A stretch of 6,872 nt of DNA from an uncultured Eubacterium sp. (GTDB lineage: Bacteria; Bacillota; Clostridia; Lachnospirales; Lachnospiraceae): the NCBI GenBank assembly GCA_910586045.1, contig CAJUIH010000136.1:1-6872 (forward strand). Reading direction: 5' to 3'. A program made the translations under genes and the position numbers. Of the stretch, positions 1-5,121 are shown piece after piece. Every line of letters begins with the position of its first letter. Within the stretch, counting starts at the first letter, position 1. Below the pieces are notes generated by a model. That model did not search any database. It was not told the DNA's origin and was given only the letters and a program-made list of their open reading frames with translations.

Positions 1-21
1 GCAGGCCGATCCGTAAATTGC

Positions 22-48
22 AGAATGCTTAGGGATTCTTACCATTCT
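22..48. repeat. Inverted repeat AGAATG / CATTCT
   Basis: AGAATG at 22-27 pairs with CATTCT at 43-48 across a 15-nt loop. An alternative pairing uses AGAAT (22-26) with ATTCT (35-39). It sits just beyond the larger stem on the minus-strand 3' side. Confidence 0.45.
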
Positions 49-52
49 GGAG

Positions 53-100
53 GGCTGCCGGAAAGCCGGGCAACCCGTCTCTCCCAGCGTCCGGCAAGCC
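53..100. repeat. Imperfect inverted repeat, about 10-bp GC-rich stem
   Basis: The arm 53-62 (GGCTGCCGGA) is complementary to 90-100 (TCCGGCAAGCC) with one bulged A. Inside lies a further small hairpin, CGGG (67-70) against CCCG (74-77), around CAA. Read as RNA from either strand this would fold strongly. The minus-strand side is followed by CTCCAG rather than a U-run, so it is not a classical terminator. Confidence 0.6.
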
Positions 101-106
101 AAAATG

Positions 107-134
107 TAACGCCCCTATCTGAACTGTCACGTTA
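107..134. repeat. Short inverted repeat TAACG / CGTTA
   Basis: TAACG (107-111) pairs with CGTTA (130-134) across an 18-nt loop, 10 nt after the zinc-ribbon stop codon. Alone it is weak; it gains weight from the two neighbouring inverted repeats. Confidence 0.35.
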
Positions 135-144
135 TCTTATTTCA

Positions 145-750
145 TCATTCCGGAACAATTCTTCCGCATTCCATACACATCGTCTGTCCACTGGGAACGA
201 TAGCGCCGCAGATACATTCCCGTTTCCCCACAGCCGACTCCGCACCCGCCTGTGATTGGCTCAATGGCTGTATCTGCCCCGGTTTTTGTATGCTACTCGC
301 CTGCGCGCTTTCTACCGGTAAATCGGTCAGTTCCGATACCTTTTTTCCGCAGTTCTGGCAAAATCGGACGCCTTTGCCAATCTTACAGCCGCAGGTACAC
401 ACCAGTACCTCCGTTTCTGCAGGCTTTCCGCACCGCGGACAGAATTTCGCACCGGGTTTTAAATAATTTCCGCAAATGCACCTGGCGCCAAGCTGGATTT
501 TCTGCCTGGCCTGCCTTGTACCGGCAAGCTTTGCTTCCAAATCTGCAATTTCCTGATCGACTGCCTGCAGCTTTTCCATATAAACGTCGATCTGCGGGAC
601 TGTAAGCTTTCCATCCTGGCACAGATCACATACTTCCATTCCGATATAACTATAAATTCGGTTTTTTTCCTTCTGCTTTTCCTCCAAATTTTTCTTCAGT
701 CCCTGGCTGTTTACGATATTTGGAATCGAAATTGGTATTCCCATGCCCAT
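145..750 (-). CDS. Coiled-coil protein with three zinc ribbons
   Basis: This 201-residue protein belongs in layout to the Firmicute zinc-ribbon proteins that have an N-terminal coiled coil and C-terminal ribbons. Residues 17-85 are charged and helical and contain a CDLC pair (C41, C44) at the place where relatives usually have aromatic or aliphatic residues. Three treble CxCG...CxxCG units follow at 91-107, 118-134 and 179-195, with pattern CxCGxxxxxGxxFCxxCG; the third ends the protein. They look like internal duplications. A Gln/Ser/Pro-rich linker (about 141-178) separates units two and three. No signal peptide or membrane segment is seen, so it is probably cytoplasmic, a protein-protein or zinc-sensing scaffold (inference). 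ATG 750 is preceded by GAGGGG with 8-nt spacing, and an in-frame ATG two codons later (744) is a minor alternative. It starts 5 nt after the stop of the two-TM gene and is the last gene of the run. Confidence 0.9.
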   Translation of the reverse strand: MGMGIPISIPNIVNSQGLKKNLEEKQKEKNRIYSYIGMEVCDLCQDGKLTVPQIDVYMEKLQAVDQEIADLEAKLAGTRQARQKIQLGARCICGNYLKPGAKFCPRCGKPAETEVLVCTCGCKIGKGVRFCQNCGKKVSELTDLPVESAQASSIQKPGQIQPLSQSQAGAESAVGKRECICGAIVPSGQTMCMECGRIVPE

Positions 751-755
751 ATGCC

Positions 756-2033
756 TTACCCCTCATTTTTTATGATATTCCACTTCATCCTCAGCGCCTT
801 TATTTTTTCTGCGGGCGCTTGCTCTTTGGATGCCACAAACGCATGGCCAAACATCGCTTCCAGCCGATCATGAAATAAAAGCATCGTATGCTCCCTGGCT
901 GTGGCAATGTAGCGGCAGGCCGCCTGCTCCAGCGGATTTGCGCTCCAAAACAAATGCACTTGCTGCTGCAGATAGGCTTTCATTTCAACCAGCAGCCGGC
1001 TGCGGCACCGTTTTTTTATAAACAGGGCCACTAACACATACAATGCGGCCCCCAATGCATAAACCGCGCCTTTCAATAGCGAGAATGCCGTGGAAACACC
1101 TGCCGTTGATAGGCCGACAGCCTGCTCCGCGATATCCAGGACGGCATTTTTTGCCCCATATTCCGCTGCGGACCATACAGCCTCCTCTCCATCCATAAAC
1201 AGCGTCTGCACTGCATCAGCAAGCAGCGGCACAACAACTATGAATGCGAGCAGCAAGACCAGAACCGCAATGAGCGCGGTCTGGCGCCGTTTCATTTTCT
1301 CTGCCAGGGTCCGCAGCATACCGCCCTGCGCGCTTCCAAATTCCCGGAGCAGGTGTCCCCCGGCTGCGGCTTGTTTCTGCTGCTTTTTCAGATCCGTCAC
1401 CCATTCCGACAGGCTGCTGTCCCACTTTTCGTAAAAATCCCTGCCCGTCAGCGATACCTGCCTGCTGTCAAGCGCCGCTGTCAATTCCCGGATCCGGTTC
1501 ATAGCCTGCATATACCGGCCGGCCATTTCATCTATATACTGCTCCGCTTCGCACGCCATCTTTCGATCATAGTCCTGCTGTACCCGGATGCAGCGTGCGT
1601 TAAAATCAGAAAAATCCCGCAGCAGTCTATCGTTTACCTGCGGGTTGCTCCAGTCAGACATTTCCTGCGCAATCTGCCGGCAGATCTGCTTTCCTCTTTG
1701 CTCGTATTCTTTGCCAGCCTGAATATTTGCCGCGTTGCTCTGATTCCAGATCTTCATCATCCGCTGGCGTACCTCTTCCTGTGTCACCATAGCGCCGCCA
1801 TTTCCCGCCACTTGTACGGGTTCGCCCAAAATCTGTTGTTCCATAGACGCAAACGTATCTTCTACCTGACGGATGACCCGCTCCCAGATAGGCAGCGTCA
1901 TTTCCTCTGTGTCCATCCAGCCCCTGCATTCCTGCAGGGCATCCGTAATCCGCTGCTTCATCCCTGTTTCCGCTGCCAGCCCTAAAAGCTGGTCCAGCAA
2001 TTCCAACAGCCTGATCCTTATTTGCTCATCCAT
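756..2033 (-). CDS. Coiled-coil membrane protein with two transmembrane segments, unknown function
   Basis: I do not recognise this 425-residue protein. Residues 1-250 are almost all charged or helical (EQIRIRLLELLDQLLGL; several Gln/Arg/Glu-rich runs), predicted coiled coil or helical bundle. Two hydrophobic segments follow, about 252-272 (ALIAVLVLLLAFIVVVPLLA) and 317-339 (LLKGAVYALGAALYVLVALF), each flanked by basic residues (KMKRR before the first, KKRCRSR after the second), so both ends should be cytoplasmic with a loop of about 45 residues outside. A helical tail (345-425) ends the protein. The frame stays open upstream to 2150, but the ATG at 2033 is chosen: AGGAGAG lies 11 nt upstream and the overlap with the GTPase stop is only 8 nt (ATGGATGA), against 125 nt for the longest frame. 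Tight coupling to the dynamin-like GTPase suggests a membrane partner or anchor for it (inference). The helical, membrane-anchored layout could also be a second dynamin-like stalk lacking a GTPase head. Confidence 0.85.
   Translation of the reverse strand: MDEQIRIRLLELLDQLLGLAAETGMKQRITDALQECRGWMDTEEMTLPIWERVIRQVEDTFASMEQQILGEPVQVAGNGGAMVTQEEVRQRMMKIWNQSNAANIQAGKEYEQRGKQICRQIAQEMSDWSNPQVNDRLLRDFSDFNARCIRVQQDYDRKMACEAEQYIDEMAGRYMQAMNRIRELTAALDSRQVSLTGRDFYEKWDSSLSEWVTDLKKQQKQAAAGGHLLREFGSAQGGMLRTLAEKMKRRQTALIAVLVLLLAFIVVVPLLADAVQTLFMDGEEAVWSAAEYGAKNAVLDIAEQAVGLSTAGVSTAFSLLKGAVYALGAALYVLVALFIKKRCRSRLLVEMKAYLQQQVHLFWSANPLEQAACRYIATAREHTMLLFHDRLEAMFGHAFVASKEQAPAEKIKALRMKWNIIKNEG
759..764 (-). promoter_or_regulatory. 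Ribosome binding site of the zinc-ribbon gene
   Basis: GAGGGG on the minus strand directly abuts the TAA stop (756-758) of the upstream gene and lies 8 nt before ATG 750. The arrangement implies coupled translation. Confidence 0.75.
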
Positions 2034-3906
2034 TTTGTGGTAATCTCTCCTTTTTTTCACCGCCGCCGGCATCGATCTGCGCAATCCGTTCCATAAGCGC
2101 CTGCACCCGCACCAGCTTTTCTTCCAGAGCCGGAATATTTTTGCCGTCAATGTGGACGGATCTGCGATAGTCGGAAAACGTCTGATCCGCAGACTCCCGC
2201 TCTTTTTTAAAAATCGTATCGACCGTATCCAGAATCTGCGCCGTCATCTGTTTCTTCGTGCCTGCTACCTCCTGATGAAATTCCTCTACTGCTTCCTTTA
2301 CACAGTTTCGCATTTGTTCGATTCCCTTTGCCGACGCAAGCTTTTTCGCCATCTTTGCAATCGCCGCCGCGCCGGCCAGTGCGGCAACCGGCCATAAAAT
2401 GAAAGCGGCGGTTGTCACAGCAGAAGTCGTAACCGCCGACAGCGCGCTGGCCGCAATCCCCGCCGCGGCCTGGGAAATCCCTGCGGCTGCGGCTCCCGTA
2501 CCGGCTGCCCCTGACAAGGCGGAACTAACTGCTGCCGCTGCCAGATAAATGCCGCCAGTTCCTGCCGCTGCACCCACTGCCGCTCCGATCGTTCCAGCTT
2601 TGGATACTTTATGGTCATACTGCTCCCTTGCCGACCACAGCTTCAAAAAAAGCTCCTGTGAGGCATTGGACAACACATGGTAATCGTTTTTTGTTTTCTG
2701 CAGGCTCTTTTCCGTCTTGACTGTGACAAACTGCCTGCTTTGCGCAAGGGAACCGTAAAATTGGTCTTCGAAAGAAAGCATTGACGCGCGTTTTCGAAAA
2801 TATCCGGTCGCCCTGTCAAATACCTGCTCCAGTTCGGACACATATTCCTGCACACTATTCTGCATTTTTTGATTCACCTGGCATGTCATCCGCTCACGGT
2901 AACTTTCATTCATAAAATTCAAATAATTCACAAAATCCTCATATCCGCCCGGAAAACGTTCCCGGATCTTCTCCGGCTCCAGCCTTGCGACAATCTCATC
3001 CTCATATGCCTGAATCTCCCGGTCAATCTCCTTTGCCAGATTATTTTTCAAATCTTCTGCAAGTTCCCCGCCCGTTCGGAAAAAAACGTCCATCTCCTGG
3101 TCAATCCGTTCTGCAACTTCCAAATCGGCCTCATATTGCTTTTTTCGCAGCAAGAAAGACTGCGCAAGTTCTGTGAGCATTGTATGTAGTCCCAGTATAT
3201 TTTCCCGCTGTTTGCGCAGGCCCGGGTTCGTACAAATAATTTGTTTATGAATGTAATCATGCAATTCCTCCGGACAGTCCGCATAAAATATCTCCGCATG
3301 GATCCCCGCTTCTGCCCCGTACTTTTTTAATTTTCTTTTACATTCCTCCTTTTGCTGATCCGTCTGCTGCTTTGCTTTTGTAATCACAAATACAGCCCTT
3401 TTGGCCTCCGTTTGCTCCAGTAAATCCCAAACGCCCGCAGCAGATAGCGCGTCGCTCGAAAATACTGCAATCTGTACATCACTTTTTAAAATCTGATTTT
3501 GAACCGCATCTTTGCGCGCAGCCGTCTTGATCCAATCTGTCCCCGGCAGGTCCACTACACAAATCCCCTGCAATACCGCCGCAGGCCGGAAAAACCGAAC
3601 TGTATCCACATCTGTTAAAAACTCCCCTGCCTGTTCCCCATACCGGTATTCACAGATTTTTTGCGTCGGTTGGATATCCGTGATCACTTCTTTCCCAAAC
3701 ATGTTTTGCAAAAGCGTAGTCTTTCCGGCGCATGACGCCCCAACTACAACAAACCGGAACACATCGGATGTCTTTCGCAAAAATTGCTTTAGGATCTCCT
3801 TTTCTGTACCCGCGTCGGTGTCTTTTAAAATTTCGTTCAGGTTTTCCAGTAATTCCCTGGAACATTGCGCAGACTCATGATACAAATGCTCGCTTTCGAT
3901 CTGCAA
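2026..3906 (-). CDS. Dynamin-like GTPase with hydrophobic Ala/Gly-rich membrane region
   Basis: This 626-residue protein is a large GTPase of the bacterial dynamin-like type, a family that uses nucleotide to bind, bend, tether or fuse membranes. The G1 P-loop is GASCAGKTT (56-64), the likely G2 Thr is T81 in QPTQK, and G3 is DLPGTD (119-124). G4 should be [N/T]KxD but reads TKAK (176-179), so the usual guanine-specifying Asp is missing. Residues 240-435 are charged, helical stalk-like sequence. Residues about 437-517 are an 80-residue Ala/Gly/Ser-rich hydrophobic stretch with small-xxx-small patterning (GAAVGAAAGTGG), probably a membrane-inserting hairpin. The tail (520-626) is again helical. 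Translation starts at TTG 3906; it has a strong GAGGTGG 4 nt upstream, and the next in-frame Met codons would remove the P-loop. Its 3' end overlaps the following membrane-protein gene by 8 nt. Other P-loop GTPases with hydrophobic C-regions are an alternative class; substrate and partners are unknown. Confidence 0.85.
   Translation of the reverse strand: MQIESEHLYHESAQCSRELLENLNEILKDTDAGTEKEILKQFLRKTSDVFRFVVVGASCAGKTTLLQNMFGKEVITDIQPTQKICEYRYGEQAGEFLTDVDTVRFFRPAAVLQGICVVDLPGTDWIKTAARKDAVQNQILKSDVQIAVFSSDALSAAGVWDLLEQTEAKRAVFVITKAKQQTDQQKEECKRKLKKYGAEAGIHAEIFYADCPEELHDYIHKQIICTNPGLRKQRENILGLHTMLTELAQSFLLRKKQYEADLEVAERIDQEMDVFFRTGGELAEDLKNNLAKEIDREIQAYEDEIVARLEPEKIRERFPGGYEDFVNYLNFMNESYRERMTCQVNQKMQNSVQEYVSELEQVFDRATGYFRKRASMLSFEDQFYGSLAQSRQFVTVKTEKSLQKTKNDYHVLSNASQELFLKLWSAREQYDHKVSKAGTIGAAVGAAAGTGGIYLAAAAVSSALSGAAGTGAAAAGISQAAAGIAASALSAVTTSAVTTAAFILWPVAALAGAAAIAKMAKKLASAKGIEQMRNCVKEAVEEFHQEVAGTKKQMTAQILDTVDTIFKKERESADQTFSDYRRSVHIDGKNIPALEEKLVRVQALMERIAQIDAGGGEKKERLPQNG
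2045..2051 (-). promoter_or_regulatory. Ribosome binding site deciding the start of the two-TM protein
   Basis: AGGAGAG on the minus strand lies 11 nt before ATG 2033, inside the last codons of the GTPase gene. It selects the 425-residue product over the longer open frame, which reaches back to 2150. Confidence 0.7.
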
Positions 3907-3910
3907 AAAA

Positions 3911-3917
3911 CCACCTC
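3911..3917 (-). promoter_or_regulatory. Ribosome binding site deciding the TTG start of the GTPase
   Basis: The minus strand reads GAGGTGG, followed by TTTT and then TTG at 3906. The site overlaps the TGA stop of the amidase gene (3916-3918), so ribosomes finishing the amidase end on it. This supports both the rare TTG start and translational coupling between the two genes. Confidence 0.8.
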
Positions 3918-5094
3918 ATTTCTTTTTCGAATAAAACCGATCGATTCCATCCGCAATCCCGCTGGCAATCTGATCCTGATAATCACTCTGGGACAGCCGC
4001 ACATCTTCTTGCGGATTCGACATATAACCCATTTCAAAGATCGTAACAGGTACCTGGCTCCAGTTAATCCCGCACATGCTGTCTGTTTCCCACACATATT
4101 CCTTTTTAGCCCCGGTCGCCGCTGCCGCACAGTCCAAAATATCCTCCGCCAATCGTCTGCTTTGCGGATACAATTGCCCATTATATGGATTGGACGGCGT
4201 CTGGCAAATAGACATCATTCCGGCTGCTTCATTGTTTTGTGAACCGTTGGCATGAATCCGGATAAATACATCCGCGTCTGCATGATTCGCAATTTCCGCC
4301 CGGTCAATATTCCCCATGTCCACATCATTGGTTTCCCTTACCATAATCACCTCGTATCCCCGCCTAAGTAATTCATCCCGCAGCTTTTGGGATACATCCA
4401 GATTCAACTGGTATTCGGCCATTCCGGTAACCACACCGCTTGTTCCGCCTGTTTCTTTTGCTTTCATCTCACTCGAACCCGGTCCCAACGGTTCCATCGC
4501 ACTATTTGCATGCTGCTGATGGCCTGGGTCTATAACAACCAGTTTTCCATTTGTTATTTTTGTTATTTTTGTTTTTTGAACTGCATTATTTTTGGCCTTT
4601 TTCTCTGTCTTCGTTTTTACTGGCTTTTGATTGGTCAGATAGCGCGAACATACATAACCCTCTTTGCCAGTCTGGTCTTTGACATGGCTCCATCCGTTTT
4701 CCTGCGAACTCTGGTAAACAACGCTCCCTTTTGACAGCAGCGCAAGGTCTTTCGATTCTTTAGACGCCTCGGCACGCAAATATACATCGGTACCCGCGTA
4801 CCTTTTTTCCTTAAAATCTTCTTCTGGTTCTTCCATCGCCTTTTCCTGCTGCCTGCCATCCACAACCGACACCCTCTGCAGACTGTTTTGATCGTCTGGC
4901 TGGCTGTCCGGCTCCTGGGCGGCAGCACCCTTTGGAGGCTTATGCACATCGTCTTGTATGCTGCTTTGTTCCGCTATTGGAGCCTGCCGCTGCACGGTTT
5001 CTTGTTTTTTGCATGCACCCAGTATGCACGCCAGCCCGCCAATCAGTACCAGCCGTATATACTGCTTTGTTTTCTGTTTCTGCATACTCCCCAC
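3916..5094 (-). CDS. SH3b-containing N-acetylmuramoyl-L-alanine amidase, lipoprotein
   Basis: This is a cell-wall hydrolase of the Amidase_3 (zinc-dependent) family, expected to cleave the bond between muramic acid and the stem peptide. Of 392 residues, 1-28 form a lipoprotein signal: basic n-region, hydrophobic core, lipobox LGAC with C28. A Gln/Asp/Glu-rich linker follows, then a bacterial SH3 domain at about 97-155 (VYLRAEAS..., GWSHV, GYVCSRYL), and a Lys-rich linker. The catalytic domain (184-388) has all expected residues: H192 in DPGH, E227 in AEYQLN, H281 in RIHANG, and catalytic E354 in FEMGYMSN. The long Gly/Pro-containing insert between DPGH and AEYQ is, from memory, common in clostridial relatives. 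The start used is GTG at 5094 with AGGAA 10 nt upstream; an in-frame ATG at 5085 would also keep the signal peptide, but its GGGGAG lies only 1 nt away. The stop codon overlaps the ribosome binding site of the GTPase gene. Confidence 0.95.
   Translation of the reverse strand: MGSMQKQKTKQYIRLVLIGGLACILGACKKQETVQRQAPIAEQSSIQDDVHKPPKGAAAQEPDSQPDDQNSLQRVSVVDGRQQEKAMEEPEEDFKEKRYAGTDVYLRAEASKESKDLALLSKGSVVYQSSQENGWSHVKDQTGKEGYVCSRYLTNQKPVKTKTEKKAKNNAVQKTKITKITNGKLVVIDPGHQQHANSAMEPLGPGSSEMKAKETGGTSGVVTGMAEYQLNLDVSQKLRDELLRRGYEVIMVRETNDVDMGNIDRAEIANHADADVFIRIHANGSQNNEAAGMMSICQTPSNPYNGQLYPQSRRLAEDILDCAAAATGAKKEYVWETDSMCGINWSQVPVTIFEMGYMSNPQEDVRLSQSDYQDQIASGIADGIDRFYSKKK
4553..4577. repeat. 9-nt tandem repeat inside the amidase linker
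   Basis: The + strand has two full copies of GTTATTTTT (4553-4561, 4562-4570) and a partial third. The repeat encodes the Lys-Ile-Thr pattern (TKITKIT, residues 175-181) in the linker just before the amidase domain. It is in frame and probably harmless; such a repeat could vary in copy number by slippage. Confidence 0.7.
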
Positions 5095-5104
5095 TCTTTC
5101 TTTG

Positions 5105-5109
5105 TTCCT
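5105..5109 (-). promoter_or_regulatory. Candidate ribosome binding site of the amidase gene
   Basis: The minus strand reads AGGAA here, 10 nt before a GTG at 5094. A second purine run, GGGGAG (5087-5092), lies only 1 nt before the ATG at 5085, too close for a usual site. The spacing favours GTG as the start, though the two options differ by only three residues ahead of the signal peptide. Confidence 0.5.
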
Positions 5110-5121
5110 ATTCCACTTCTT

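Larger units (their letters stand above)
1..144. other. Non-coding end of window with nested inverted repeats
   Basis: These 144 bases follow the stop of the zinc-ribbon gene and hold no gene I can support. They are rich in inverted repeats (107-134, 53-100 and 22-48, listed separately), spaced along almost the whole stretch. No T-run follows any of the stems on the minus strand, so no normal intrinsic terminator is recognised. The density of pairing suggests either a structured RNA in the operon's 3' region or a dispersed palindromic repeat that continues past the left edge. The + strand frame is also open through here, but it has no coding support. Confidence 0.5.

Noticed and set aside
45..77. 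The + strand GGAGGGCTGCC...GCCGGGCAACCC resembles the conserved part of a SAM-I (S-box) riboswitch.
   Set aside because: The later GGTGCTAATTCC-like segment and a closing P1 stem are absent, and the + strand downstream runs antisense into the zinc-ribbon gene with no target gene.
53..100. GC-rich stem considered as the operon's rho-independent terminator.
   Set aside because: No U-run follows on the minus strand (CTCCAG follows instead), so only an inverted repeat is claimed.
25..255. Open frame of 76 codons on the + strand.
   Set aside because: It overlaps the 3' end of the zinc-ribbon gene in antisense, has no clear ribosome binding site, and its product shows no domain; its open state may only reflect the repeat-like sequence.
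1353..1985. Open frame of 210 codons on the + strand, the longest one there.
   Set aside because: It lies wholly antisense to the two-TM protein gene; its Arg/His/Leu/Pro-rich composition is typical of a shadow frame.
2400..2600. Locally GC-rich, repetitive stretch considered as a foreign insertion or repeat.
   Set aside because: It encodes the Ala/Gly-rich hydrophobic region of the GTPase in an unbroken frame, which explains the composition.
5095..5121. Gap between the VWA and amidase genes considered as a promoter region.
   Set aside because: At 27 nt it has room only for a ribosome binding site, and no -35/-10 pair is seen.
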